Shown piece by piece: positions 27,606 to 36,842 of a DNA stretch of 64,000 nucleotides. The DNA lies in the NCBI RefSeq assembly GCF_003721595.1, contig NZ_RJJR01000012.1:124001-188000 (forward strand), read 5' to 3'. This DNA comes from Hanamia caeni. Its GTDB lineage: Bacteria; Bacteroidota; Bacteroidia; Chitinophagales; Chitinophagaceae. The translations under genes and the position numbers were made by a program. Below the pieces are notes generated by a model. That model was not told the origin of the DNA and searched no databases. It saw only the letters and a list, made by a program, of their open reading frames with translations. Within the stretch, counting starts at the first letter, position 1. The number at the start of each line of letters is the position of its first letter.

Positions 27606-28061
27606 ATGAAAAATAAATTTATTTATTTCTTTATGCTGCTGGCCCTTTTTAGCTGCAATCAAAATGAAAAACAGAATAATAGAGATCAGTTGCTGCCTGC
27701 AATAAATTCAGATACGCTGCCGAAACAAAGTGATGTTGATTCAGTTAAAAATTCTTTATCGCCCGGAAAAGACACTTTGGTTTTTAACCTGAAAATGGAT
27801 ACCGCCAATCAACATATTGTAGTTCCAGTCCGCATATTGGCCGGTGACATTTTATACGCAAACCTGGCTTCAAAAGATAATAGGGCCAACATTAGAATCA
27901 GCCAGCTTGGTTTCCCGGATAGCACATTTGACGGGCCGTTCGGAAGAAATATCAATTACAAAATAAAAGATACCGGCGAATACAAAATTATTATTGGAGA
28001 AAACATGATGGCCGGCGACAGGTGGGACGGGGATTTTCAATTAAAAGCCTGGGTAAAATAA
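27606..28061 (+). CDS. Lipoprotein of unknown function
   Basis: A 151-residue lipoprotein (signal MKNKFIYFFMLLALFSC, lipid-bearing Cys17). After a polar linker the C-terminal 90 residues look like a small beta-sandwich (VFNLKMDTANQHIVVPVRI, DTGEYKIIIGENMMAG), reminiscent of pre-peptidase C-terminal type domains, though this is only a visual likeness. Probably co-transcribed with the TraB-family gene; a strong hairpin terminator follows its stop codon by one base. Confidence 0.65.
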   Translation: MKNKFIYFFMLLALFSCNQNEKQNNRDQLLPAINSDTLPKQSDVDSVKNSLSPGKDTLVFNLKMDTANQHIVVPVRILAGDILYANLASKDNRANIRISQLGFPDSTFDGPFGRNINYKIKDTGEYKIIIGENMMAGDRWDGDFQLKAWVK

Positions 28062-28094
28062 CAGCGCCCGCAAAATATTACGGGCGCTGCTATT
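28062..28094. terminator. Bidirectional terminator between the lipoprotein gene and ndk
   Basis: CAGCGCCCG (28062-28070) pairs perfectly with CGGGCGCTG (28081-28089) over a 10-nt AT-rich loop; AT-rich sequence lies on both sides of the stem. It sits between two convergent genes. Confidence 0.8.
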
Positions 28095-28108
28095 TATCAA
28101 AAAAGTAG

Positions 28109-28528
28109 TTAGAACTGCTCCAATTTGCTAAAGAAAAAGTCTCCTTCAATTTGTGCATTTTCATCGCTGTCGCTACCATGAACTGCATTTTCACCGATGG
28201 AGGCGGCATATAATTTCCTGATAGTTCCCTCTTCGGCCTGCGCGGGATTAGTAGCGCCAATTAATTTTCTAAAATCTTCTACTGCATTTTCTTTTTCAAT
28301 AATAGCGGCAGTTATAGGGCCACGGCTCATAAACTCAACCAATTCGCCATAAAACGGCCGCTCCTTATGTACTGCATAAAATTCGCCTGCTTTTTCTTTT
28401 GACAGATAGGTCATTTTCATTGCAGCAATGCGAAAGCCCGCTTCATTTATCATTTTTAAAATCGCTCCTGTGTGGCCTTTGGAAGTGGCGTCAGGCTTGA
28501 TCATTGTAAAAGTTCTGTTTGTGGTCAT
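28109..28528 (-). CDS. ndk: Nucleoside diphosphate kinase
   Basis: A 139-residue cytoplasmic enzyme that transfers the gamma-phosphate of ATP to other (d)NDPs through a phospho-histidine. The start [14 protein letters not shown] at 28528 is chosen because the NDK fold begins there and 139 residues is the normal length; the open frame extends upstream to 28660 without homology. The catalytic His117 is in NAVHGSDS, and the nucleotide-binding Lys11 and Arg87-type positions are in place. Monocistronic, divergent from the DUF3822 gene. Confidence 0.97.
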   Translation of the reverse strand: MTTNRTFTMIKPDATSKGHTGAILKMINEAGFRIAAMKMTYLSKEKAGEFYAVHKERPFYGELVEFMSRGPITAAIIEKENAVEDFRKLIGATNPAQAEEGTIRKLYAASIGENAVHGSDSDENAQIEGDFFFSKLEQF

Positions 28529-28708
28529 TTGTTTTTTTGGGTGCGAAGCTAATAATTTAATTATGAAATTGAGATATACCCTTGTTGTTAAAATATTTTT
28601 TAACCAGCAATGTAAAAAAATTGCGTATCGCAGATGTTTGTTGATTGAAAAGAAGCTCATAAATTATATATTTACATCCTTTCAAAATGGAAGCCCAACC
28701 GTCTAAAA

Positions 28709-29536
28709 ATGAATACTGTATTTGAAATAATGCCTTCATCCTATGATCCGGAAAAATGTGTATTAATCTGCGAGGTAAGCAATGAAGGGTTTTCTTGTTG
28801 TATTAGAAATGAAGATGAAAAATCCTATGTAGGCGTTGCCATTTATCATTTTGATTCCACAAAGCCTGCAATCGGTTTTCCTATTGCCTTGCAGGTGCTT
28901 TTTCATCAACATGATATTTTTTCAAAAAAGTTCAGGAAAGTGTGCGTTGGATTCTCGTTTCCGCAAAGCGTATTGATTCCTTTTTCCATGTATGACCGTG
29001 ATAAAAATCAAACGCTGATGAACCTGATGTTTGGTGATCTTGAAACTAATGATGTGATATTAACTGATATCATTTCAGAGCAATCACTATATAATACTTA
29101 CCGGCTTTCCGCTGCTACGGTGGAGATGATTAAAAATCAATTTCCTGATGCCACCATGACGCACCAATATTCACTACTTCTTAAAAACTTTTCAGGTGAT
29201 ACAGATAGTATTTCTGTTATTTTTTACACCCAAAAAGTAGTGGTTCATGTTTTCAGCGGGGGTAAGCATTTCTTGCTGAATTCCTTTGACTTCACCACCG
29301 CAAATGATATTTCTTTTATTCTATTAAACATTTGCCAACAACTTAAGATCAAAAAAATTCATCTCGTGTTACGTGGACTGGTAGAAGAGAATTCTGCTCT
29401 TTACAATGAAATTTATAAATATTTTGACGATATAGAATTTGCTTCCTTCCGGAAAGAATATAGCTATTCGGAAGAAATTGCTAAATTCCCTTCCCATTAT
29501 TTCAGTCATATATTTGACATTGATTCATGCGAATAA
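28709..29536 (+). CDS. DUF3822-family protein
   Basis: A 275-residue cytoplasmic protein of the DUF3822 family, which has an actin/hexokinase-like ATPase look and is regularly found directly upstream of rsmD in Bacteroidota. Its last 10 bp overlap the rsmD start, so the two are translationally coupled. Visible features are the long alternating beta/alpha pattern and the segment VIFYTQKVVVHVFSGGKHFLLNSF. No biochemical role is known to me; a link to ribosome biogenesis is inferred from the coupling only. Confidence 0.82.
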   Translation: MNTVFEIMPSSYDPEKCVLICEVSNEGFSCCIRNEDEKSYVGVAIYHFDSTKPAIGFPIALQVLFHQHDIFSKKFRKVCVGFSFPQSVLIPFSMYDRDKNQTLMNLMFGDLETNDVILTDIISEQSLYNTYRLSAATVEMIKNQFPDATMTHQYSLLLKNFSGDTDSISVIFYTQKVVVHVFSGGKHFLLNSFDFTTANDISFILLNICQQLKIKKIHLVLRGLVEENSALYNEIYKYFDDIEFASFRKEYSYSEEIAKFPSHYFSHIFDIDSCE

Positions 29537-30066
29537 TAACCGGAAAATATGGGGGGAGAAAAATTAATCCTCCGGCCAAGATGCCCTATACACGGCCAAC
29601 AACAGATGTTGCCAAGGAAGGTTTGTTTAATATTTTGGAAAACAATATTTCAATTGAAGGCATAAAAACGCTCGATCTTTTCGGCGGCACAGGCAGCATT
29701 AGCTATGAGCTGGCATCAAGAGGCGCTGCAGACCTTACCATCATTGAGAAAGATCCTAAAATGTATCAATTTATTAAAAATAAAATTGAAGAATTACGAA
29801 TTGAAAATTGCCGGGTAGAGAAGTTGGATGTATTTCGCTTTTTGGAAAACTGCACTCAAAAGTTTGATTTGATTTTTGCGGGGCCGCCGTATGCACTTAC
29901 AAACATTGATGATTTGCCCCGGTTAGTTGGTTCAAAGGAATTGTTGAACCCAGGAGGATGGTTTATACTTGAACACACTCCCGCAAACAATTATGAAAAT
30001 GAACCATTATTTAAAGCAATGCGAAATTATGGCACCACTGTTTTTTCCATTTTTATTAATAAATAA
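29527..30066 (+). CDS. rsmD: 16S rRNA (guanine-N2)-methyltransferase RsmD family, altered motif IV
   Basis: A 179-residue SAM-dependent enzyme expected to methylate G966 of 16S rRNA. N-terminal family block RIITGKYGGRKI with TRPTTDVAKEGLFNIL; SAM-binding motif I is LDLFGGTGSIS (residues 49-59), motif II is IIEKD. The catalytic motif IV, normally (D/N)PPY, reads AGPPY: Gly119 (codon GGG, 29881-29883) replaces the Asp. The rest of the fold looks intact and the frame is open, so either activity is reduced or the sequence carries an error. First of the run rsmD-bioD-fau-lpxK. Confidence 0.9.
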   Translation: MRIITGKYGGRKINPPAKMPYTRPTTDVAKEGLFNILENNISIEGIKTLDLFGGTGSISYELASRGAADLTIIEKDPKMYQFIKNKIEELRIENCRVEKLDVFRFLENCTQKFDLIFAGPPYALTNIDDLPRLVGSKELLNPGGWFILEHTPANNYENEPLFKAMRNYGTTVFSIFINK

Positions 30067-30074
30067 TATGCATT

Positions 30075-30704
30075 TTGAAACCGATATTTATCACCGGCAC
30101 TGGAACTGACGTAGGAAAAACGCTGGTCTCTGCCATCGTTACTGAATCTATTGAAGCGGATTACTGGAAACCTGTGCAGGCGGGTTATACGGATGGTACT
30201 GATTCGCTATTTGTGGAGAAAATGATTTCCAATCAATATACAAAAATCCATCCTGAGCTATATAAGTTAAAATTACCTGCATCCCCGCACCTGGCTGCTC
30301 CGGCAGAAGGAAAAGAAATCACTGCCAGGGAAATCGTAGCCCGCTTGCCTGTAACGAGTAATCAGTTGATAATTGAAGGTGCCGGCGGATTGTTGGTTCC
30401 ATTGAATCAACAGGAAACGATTCTGACACTTATAAAAAAATTAAATGCAAAAGTGATTATTGTAAGCAGGAATGAATTGGGGAGCATCAACCATTCGCTG
30501 CTTACGGCGGCTGTTTTATCGCATGAAAAAATTGATGTAGCAGGATGGATTTTCACAGACGAATATATGCACTATGAAAATGAAATTGCGCATTGGAGTG
30601 GATTCCGTTTACTCGGCAGGGTAAAACATTTATCCGTTATTTCAAAAGAGACTATTAAAGAGCAGGCACTAAAATTGCACCCTATGCTGAAATCTATTTT
30701 ATGA
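30075..30704 (+). CDS. bioD: Dethiobiotin synthetase
   Basis: A 209-residue enzyme that closes the ureido ring of dethiobiotin from 7,8-diaminopelargonic acid, CO2 and ATP. The P-loop GTGTDVGKT is at residues 8-16, IIEGAGGLLVPL carries the conserved Glu/Gly block, and WKPVQAG is the substrate-binding motif. The start is TTG (30075), because no in-frame ATG precedes the essential P-loop; the ATG at 30068 is in another frame. No other bio gene is present, so it is an orphan in a housekeeping run. Overlaps the next gene by 4 bp (ATGA). Confidence 0.94.
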   Translation: MKPIFITGTGTDVGKTLVSAIVTESIEADYWKPVQAGYTDGTDSLFVEKMISNQYTKIHPELYKLKLPASPHLAAPAEGKEITAREIVARLPVTSNQLIIEGAGGLLVPLNQQETILTLIKKLNAKVIIVSRNELGSINHSLLTAAVLSHEKIDVAGWIFTDEYMHYENEIAHWSGFRLLGRVKHLSVISKETIKEQALKLHPMLKSIL

Positions 30705-31270
30705 AAAAACAGGATTTAAGAATATTGTTCAAACAAAGAAGAAAAGAACTTTCGCTTCAATCGATTGAAAAATTCAATGATCTTATTTTAATCAATTTTC
30801 AAAAATTACCAATTCCTGACATAAAATGTGTTCATACTTATTTGTCTTCTTTTAAACTGGGCGAACCTGAAACCGCAACGATTGTCAAATATTTACAATT
30901 CAAAAATCCACTGATAAAAGTGGTAATTCCTAAGGTGGATATTCATGGCGGGCGATTAGCGCATTATCAATACGATGAGCAGATTGAATTGATTAAAAAC
31001 GAATACGGCATTGATGAGCCAAAAGGCGGAAATAATGTAACAGAAGATGAAATTGATATGGTTTTAATTCCACTGCTGGCTTTTGATAGCAAAGGTTACC
31101 GGGTTGGTTTTGGAAAAGGCTATTACGATAAATTCCTTTCCAGGTGCAGGAAGGATGTGCTAAAAGTGGGATTAAGCTTTTTTGAACCGGTTGATAAAAT
31201 TGAAGACATAACAGGATATGATATTCCCATGGATTTTTGTATAACGCCAAAAGAGAATTTTATTTTTTAA
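30701..31270 (+). CDS. 5-formyltetrahydrofolate cyclo-ligase
   Basis: A 189-residue enzyme that converts 5-formyl-THF to 5,10-methenyl-THF using ATP. The family signature is present near the C-terminus (LIPLLAFDSKGYRVGFGKGYYDKFLSR), with the N-terminal KKQDLRILFKQRRKELS helix. The ATGA overlap with bioD shows coupling; lpxK follows 21 bp later. The gene is called fau, ygfA or mthfs in different organisms, so no symbol is given. Confidence 0.93.
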   Translation: MKKQDLRILFKQRRKELSLQSIEKFNDLILINFQKLPIPDIKCVHTYLSSFKLGEPETATIVKYLQFKNPLIKVVIPKVDIHGGRLAHYQYDEQIELIKNEYGIDEPKGGNNVTEDEIDMVLIPLLAFDSKGYRVGFGKGYYDKFLSRCRKDVLKVGLSFFEPVDKIEDITGYDIPMDFCITPKENFIF

Positions 31271-31291
31271 CTACCGACATTGGAGCAGTAA

Positions 31292-32344
31292 ATGGACAAA
31301 AAACACAGAAAAATATTTTGGCCTTTTTCTTTTTTATATCATGGAATAATCCATTTGCGGAATTTGGCTTTTGACAAAAAAATATTCCGATCAGCGAGCT
31401 TCGATCTGCCGGTTATTTGCATCGGAAATCTTTCAGTCGGCGGCACGGGGAAATCGCCTATGGTGGAATATCTTGTAAAGATTCTTTACGAAAGATACAA
31501 AGTAGCCACATTAAGTCGCGGATACAAGAGAAAGACTAAGGGATTTTATATTGCTGATGAAAACACTACAACGCCCGACATTGGCGATGAGCCCATGCAA
31601 TTTTATAGAAAATTCCGCGACATTACAGTAGCAGTAGATGAAGATCGTGTGATGGGAATTCCGAAAATTCTTAATGACAGGCCCGAAACGGAAATTATTA
31701 TTTTAGATGATGCTTTTCAGCACCGCCAGGTGGCTGCGGGCTTAAATATTTTGCTTACAGCGTGTAATAATTTATATACCAAAGATTTTTTGTTACCCGC
31801 AGGCAGCCTCAGGGATGAAAAAAAAAGCAGTCGCCGTGCGGATATTATAATCGTAACAAAATGCAACAAAAATTTATCGCAGCAGCAAAGGCAAAATATT
31901 ATTGAAGAATTAAATCCAGGTAATACCCAGAAAGTTTTTTTTACTACTGTTAAATATGGAACGCCATATTCACTGTTTCAGGATGAAAGCCGGGATTTAA
32001 ATATTGACGATTCAGTTTTGCTGATAACAGGAATCGCTGATCCAAAATTGATTGAGATGCTGCTTGATTCTAAAGTTCTTTTAAAAAAAACGCTGCGGTT
32101 TAAAGACCATCATTTATATAATGAAAGTGACATCAAAAAAATCAAAGAAGAATTTTCGAAAATGAATTCTTCACGAAAAATAATTCTTACTACAGAAAAA
32201 GATGCTACCCGGTTATCTTCTTTTAAAAATCACTTGAAAGATTTGCCGGTATTTGTTTTACCCATGGCTCATCAATTCTTGTTTGACGAGGAAATGTCTT
32301 TTCAACGTGAAGTATCAAGATATGTTGAGGAGGCTAAAAATTGA
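31292..32344 (+). CDS. lpxK: Tetraacyldisaccharide 4'-kinase
   Basis: A 350-residue inner-membrane-associated kinase that phosphorylates the lipid A disaccharide at the 4' position. N-terminal hydrophobic/amphipathic region (FWPFSFLYHGIIHLRNLAFD), then the Walker A-like block CIGNLSVGGTGKSPMVEYL and the segment LDDAFQHRQV. Together with lptD and the OstA-like gene it shows the organism builds lipid A and exports LPS. End of the operon. Confidence 0.95.
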   Translation: MDKKHRKIFWPFSFLYHGIIHLRNLAFDKKIFRSASFDLPVICIGNLSVGGTGKSPMVEYLVKILYERYKVATLSRGYKRKTKGFYIADENTTTPDIGDEPMQFYRKFRDITVAVDEDRVMGIPKILNDRPETEIIILDDAFQHRQVAAGLNILLTACNNLYTKDFLLPAGSLRDEKKSSRRADIIIVTKCNKNLSQQQRQNIIEELNPGNTQKVFFTTVKYGTPYSLFQDESRDLNIDDSVLLITGIADPKLIEMLLDSKVLLKKTLRFKDHHLYNESDIKKIKEEFSKMNSSRKIILTTEKDATRLSSFKNHLKDLPVFVLPMAHQFLFDEEMSFQREVSRYVEEAKN

Positions 32345-32660
32345 ACTGTTTTTTTCGCACCAATTTGCCTATAATTTATATTATGTTAAGTAGAATTTGC
32401 CGATTGATTTACGCTCTTATTAAACAACACGGAATAAATTTTATATAAAATTGATCCCAATTAATTCTTTGCCTATTTGATGAACGCCTAGTAAGATTCG
32501 TTTGATTTGAGCAGGTGAAGTTTTTTTATGCCCCTGGTGTATTGAGCTAAAAGGCTATTGTCGCATTATTCATTTATTCATTATTCATTTATTCTGATTA
32601 GAAATAATAAACCCCGAAAGATTCGGGGCTTATTAAAACTTCAAGTACAGGAATAAAATA
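32345..32660. other. Gene-free spacer with a short tandem duplication
   Basis: No gene was found in these 316 bp. They hold a perfect tandem duplication of a 15-bp unit CATTATTCATTTATT (32564-32578 and 32579-32593) and the hairpin terminator at 32612-32628. Confidence 0.7.
32612..32628 (-). terminator. Hairpin terminator between lpxK and the TPR gene
   Basis: CCCCGAA and TTCGGGG form a 7-bp stem with a 3-nt loop. Both sides are T/A rich (AATAA..TTATT), so it can serve either strand; it lies 33 bp past the stop of the minus-strand TPR gene. Confidence 0.75.
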
Positions 32661-33992
32661 TTAATTCACAAATTTTGCATCTGCGGCGTCATATTTATCC
32701 TGGTATTCTTTTAATTTGTCTTTATTACCAAGACTTTGATAAATGTTTTGCAACAAGTTAACTGATGATTTGTATCTTGATTTTTGTGATTTTTTCATAC
32801 CTTCTTCAAAGGTTGCTGATGCTTTTTCGGCATAAGGAATGGCTTTCTGAAGAAAACCATTTCCCTGCTCTGTCAGGTCTGCTTTGCTTTTCTTTTGGTC
32901 TGCCGTTAAGGTGGCTCCTTTTATTTTTGAGGCGGAATCCAAAGCGTAAATTCCTTTATTGTAATAATATTGAGCATATAAAAGATTTACATTTCCGTTG
33001 TTAGGCTCCAGGGCGAGTGCTTTATCTAGCTGGCCTGCTAATGTAGTTAGTAATTGATCTTTGTTAGGAATTACTGCTCCCTGATCGCTTCCAAAAACAT
33101 AACTGAAGATCTCCGTAGCATAATTCAAACGATACCTTAAGCTATCGGGATGTTTTGATGTTAAATCGTCATATTTTTTAAATAATGCATCGTGATTATC
33201 TTTTTCCCTGTAATAATCCATTTGAACAAAATCAAAATAATCATCACCAGGAAATACCTCTTGTCCGAGTGTTGCATACTTCACCATATTAGCAGAATCT
33301 CCGGCCTGTTTGTAATCCAATGTCAGCCATTGATATGGCAATTCAAAAGAAGGATCGGGTTTATTTTCATCGTTGTGAAGGCCGCCAATTTTTGCATCTG
33401 CTATTTCTGCGAAATATTTACGCGCGGAATCAATTTTCTTTGCATTCAGCGCCGCCTTAGCGATATTGAGAACCAGGGTGGTGTCAACTTTTCCTATGTT
33501 GGCCCATTTGTTTTCGCGGATATATTGGCCCACCTGGTTTGCTTTGATAAAGAGCTCCATAGCTTTGGCAAAACCGGCAGTATCTGGCTTGTTGGCAGAA
33601 TTTGCAGCATTGTTGAATGCATCAGCAGCTTCTCCATATATTCCTGAGTACACTTTAAAAATAGGTGCATAATTGTCTTTAATCACCATGAGAGTCACCG
33701 CGCTATTAGTAGAATCGGCCAAAGCCTTTTTGAAAGCGTCGAATGCTTCCTCGTAAGGGTTTGGAGGCAATTGTCCTTTAAATGCGGAGCTATCGGCCAT
33801 TGAAGTGATAAGCTTACTTTTTAAGTAAAGGCCCGGCAAATTGTTGGGATCTTTGGCAAGGATTCCCTCAATTTCCGATTTCGCCTTGTCATACTTTTTG
33901 TCATTCAGGTAGTTGGTCGCTTTTTTTACATCTTGTCCAAATGTTAGGGTAACAAGAAATGTAAACAACACCGGTAAAACTATTCTTTTCAT
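32661..33992 (-). CDS. Exported tetratricopeptide-repeat protein
   Basis: A 443-residue exported protein (signal peptide MKRIVLPVLFTFLVTLTFG, then QDVKKA). It consists almost entirely of TPR-like helix pairs from residue 20 on (ATNYLNDKKYDKAKSEIEGILAKDPNNLPGLY is the first typical repeat) and has no enzymatic motif. Such proteins usually act as scaffolds in the periplasm or at the outer membrane. It lies 19 bp downstream of gyrA on the same strand and may be co-transcribed with it. Confidence 0.82.
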   Translation of the reverse strand: MKRIVLPVLFTFLVTLTFGQDVKKATNYLNDKKYDKAKSEIEGILAKDPNNLPGLYLKSKLITSMADSSAFKGQLPPNPYEEAFDAFKKALADSTNSAVTLMVIKDNYAPIFKVYSGIYGEAADAFNNAANSANKPDTAGFAKAMELFIKANQVGQYIRENKWANIGKVDTTLVLNIAKAALNAKKIDSARKYFAEIADAKIGGLHNDENKPDPSFELPYQWLTLDYKQAGDSANMVKYATLGQEVFPGDDYFDFVQMDYYREKDNHDALFKKYDDLTSKHPDSLRYRLNYATEIFSYVFGSDQGAVIPNKDQLLTTLAGQLDKALALEPNNGNVNLLYAQYYYNKGIYALDSASKIKGATLTADQKKSKADLTEQGNGFLQKAIPYAEKASATFEEGMKKSQKSRYKSSVNLLQNIYQSLGNKDKLKEYQDKYDAADAKFVN

Positions 33993-34011
33993 ATGTTTTT
34001 TATTGTTTTAC

Positions 34012-36651
34012 TTATTGATTATCAGAAACATCATCTGCGTTATCGGAATTTTCACTCTCATCATTTTGTATCTGATTTTCAGGCTCTGCATCCTCTTTTG
34101 AAGAATCCGTTTCAGAAGAAATATTTTCATTTTCCAAACTTTCTACGGGCTCAATTTCCTCCTCTGACTCGTGATCGTCAATTTTTGTAATGGCTGCTAT
34201 TTCATCCCCATCGTCCAGCTTAATCAATTTTACTCCCTGAGTGGCGCGGCCAGCCTCCCTGATAGATGCAATCGAAGTGCGAATAGTTACACCTGACTTG
34301 CAGGTTATCATTAAATCTTGCGTTTCCTTAACATTTAATAAGCCAATCAGGTCACCCGTTTTTTCTGTTACATTAATCGTTTTTACTCCTTTGCCTCCCC
34401 TGTTTGTGATGCGGTATTCTTCAATGGCGGTTCTTTTTCCGAAGCCTTTGGCGCTAACTACCAGCACGCTACTTTCCGGATCTGAAATATTTACACAAAT
34501 CATACCAACTACTTCATCGTTTTCATGGTCTACACTTATTCCAAATACCCCAATAGCTCCCCTACCTGTTGGCCTCACTTTTTCTTCCGGAAAACGGATA
34601 GCACGCCCGCTTTTTACTGCCATCATAATCTGCTGGTTTCCGTCAGTAAGACAAGCATCCAACAACTGATCTCCTTCATTTATTGTGATTGCGTTAATAC
34701 CATTTTGCCTTGGCCTTGAAAAATCTGTAACCTTGGTTTTTTTAATGATGCCTTTCCGGGTACAAAGTACGATATAATGATTATTTATATATTCTGTATC
34801 CTGAAGATTTTTTATAGTGATAATTGTTCTCACTGTATCATCCGAAGGAATTTGTATCAGATTTTGAATTGCCCTTCCTTTACTTTGTTTATCTCCCTCG
34901 GTAATTTCATACACTTTCAGCCAGAAGCATCTTCCCTTTTCAGTGAAAAACAGTAAAGTATGATGAGTGCTTGCAATAAACAATTGCTCAATATAATCTT
35001 CTTCCCGTGTTTTGCTTCCTCTTGCGCCCCTTCCGCCTCTTCTTTGTTGCCTGAATTCTGTGGCTGAGGTTCTTTTTATGTAACCAAGGTGTGAAATAGT
35101 GACCACTACATCTTCTTCTTCAATGAGATCTTCAATGCTCATTTCATCAGCCATATAGGTAATTTCACTTTTACGTTCATCACCATATTTTTCTTTGATT
35201 TCAGTCAGTTCCTCTTTTATGATTTGAAACCTTTTACCCTCATCGCCTAAAATTTCTTTCAGGTTAGCAATAGTTTGCATCACTTGTGCATGTTCTTCGC
35301 GAATTTTATCCCTTTCCATGCCGGTAAGCCTTTGCAATCTCAGCTCTAAAACAGCCTTTGCCTGGATTTCGCTCATCTTAAACTCCGACATCAGTCCGTC
35401 TTTAGCAGTGTCGGGAGTGGCAGCAGCCCTGATGAGTCGGATTACTTCATCCAGGTGATCCAGGGCGATTAAAAATCCTTCTAAAATATGTGCTCTTTCC
35501 TCTGCCTTTTTTAATTCAAATTTTGTTCTCCGGATTACCACCTCGTGGCGGAAGTTCACAAACTCGCTGACAAGTTCTTTAATATTCAACACATGCGGCC
35601 GCCCTTTTACCAGCGCCACATTATTGATCCCGAAAGAGGTCTGCAACTCCGTATGCTTATACAAATGATTAATCACCACCTGCGATATTGCATCCTTTTT
35701 TAGATCCACCACAATACGGGTGCCTTCTTTATTGTTACTTTCATTGTTGACATCTGTGACGCCATCTATCACTTTTTCATTAATAAGATACCCTATTTTC
35801 TCGGTGAGCGCATCCCTGTTAACCTGGTAAGGAACTTCTGTAATTATTATTTTTTCGCGCCCGGAATTAGTGGTCTCTACATTTACTTTTCCCCGCAGTA
35901 CCAGGCGGCCACGGCCCGTGTGCATGGCTTGCTTTACTCCTTCGTAGCCATAGATAATGCCACCTGTGGGAAAATCGGGAGCTTTCACAATTTTGATTAA
36001 TTCATCTATGGTAATTTCGTGGTTATCGACATAGGCAATGCACGCATCGACAACTTCTGTGAGGTTGTGAGGTAGAATATTAGTAGCCATCCCCACTGCA
36101 ATACCACTTGCGCCATTCAACAATAATTGCGGAATCCTTGTGGGAAGTACGGAAGGCTCTTTATCAGAATCGTCATAATTTAATTGCCAGTCGATGGTGT
36201 CTTTTTCAATATCCTGCAACATCGTTTCAGCTATCCTTTCCAGTCTTACTTCAGTGTACCGCATTGCTGCCGGCATATCACCATCCTGGCTTCCGAAATT
36301 TCCATGACCGTCTACCAACACATAGCGCATGCTCCAGTCTTGTGCCATTCTTACCAGCGTACCATAAATCGACGAATCTCCATGGGGATGGTATTTACCC
36401 ATCACATCACCGACGATACGCGCAGACTTTTTATGTGGCTTATTGTAGGTATTTCCCATTTCATACATGCCGTATAAAATGCGGCGGTGAACGGGTTTCA
36501 GGCCATCACGGGCATCGGGAAGCGCCCGTCCTACTATCACGCTCATCGAATAATCGATATAAGCGGATTTCATTTGTTCTTCAATGTTTACCGGGATAAT
36601 CCTTCCTCTCGGTGCGCCGCTTTCGGGCAATTCCTCATCTGTTGTTTCCAT
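34012..36651 (-). CDS. gyrA: DNA gyrase subunit A
   Basis: An 879-residue subunit that breaks and rejoins DNA for ATP-driven negative supercoiling with GyrB. The catalytic tyrosine is Tyr132 in AAMRYTEVRL (equivalent to E. coli Tyr122; constant offset of 10 in this region). The C-terminal wheel carries a GyrA box, QRRGGRG (residues about 535-545), which separates it from ParC. Residue Ser93 matches E. coli Ser83, but the Asp87 position is Gly97. The last 50 residues are a very acidic Glu/Ser/Asp/Asn tail. gyrB is not in the window. Confidence 0.97.
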   Translation of the reverse strand: METTDEELPESGAPRGRIIPVNIEEQMKSAYIDYSMSVIVGRALPDARDGLKPVHRRILYGMYEMGNTYNKPHKKSARIVGDVMGKYHPHGDSSIYGTLVRMAQDWSMRYVLVDGHGNFGSQDGDMPAAMRYTEVRLERIAETMLQDIEKDTIDWQLNYDDSDKEPSVLPTRIPQLLLNGASGIAVGMATNILPHNLTEVVDACIAYVDNHEITIDELIKIVKAPDFPTGGIIYGYEGVKQAMHTGRGRLVLRGKVNVETTNSGREKIIITEVPYQVNRDALTEKIGYLINEKVIDGVTDVNNESNNKEGTRIVVDLKKDAISQVVINHLYKHTELQTSFGINNVALVKGRPHVLNIKELVSEFVNFRHEVVIRRTKFELKKAEERAHILEGFLIALDHLDEVIRLIRAAATPDTAKDGLMSEFKMSEIQAKAVLELRLQRLTGMERDKIREEHAQVMQTIANLKEILGDEGKRFQIIKEELTEIKEKYGDERKSEITYMADEMSIEDLIEEEDVVVTISHLGYIKRTSATEFRQQRRGGRGARGSKTREEDYIEQLFIASTHHTLLFFTEKGRCFWLKVYEITEGDKQSKGRAIQNLIQIPSDDTVRTIITIKNLQDTEYINNHYIVLCTRKGIIKKTKVTDFSRPRQNGINAITINEGDQLLDACLTDGNQQIMMAVKSGRAIRFPEEKVRPTGRGAIGVFGISVDHENDEVVGMICVNISDPESSVLVVSAKGFGKRTAIEEYRITNRGGKGVKTINVTEKTGDLIGLLNVKETQDLMITCKSGVTIRTSIASIREAGRATQGVKLIKLDDGDEIAAITKIDDHESEEEIEPVESLENENISSETDSSKEDAEPENQIQNDESENSDNADDVSDNQ

Positions 36652-36667
36652 AATTTTTTACTATCGG

Positions 36668-36675
36668 CAAATATA
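36668..36675 (-). promoter_or_regulatory. Candidate -7 box for gyrA
   Basis: On the minus strand TATATTTG matches TAnnTTTG exactly, 16 bp before the gyrA ATG. No clear -33 element. Confidence 0.4.
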
Positions 36676-36842
36676 CTTTTTTAAGCGTGCTTTTCCTTAA
36701 AAAAATCAATATTTTACCATATACTTTTCACCAATTATGAAGGAGATATGTGGATATTTTCAAAATTTTTTTTGTCAGCATTTTTTTAAACTTTAAAAAA
36801 AATAAGATGATCATCTTTGCTCTTAATTAATAGTTTTGTTGT

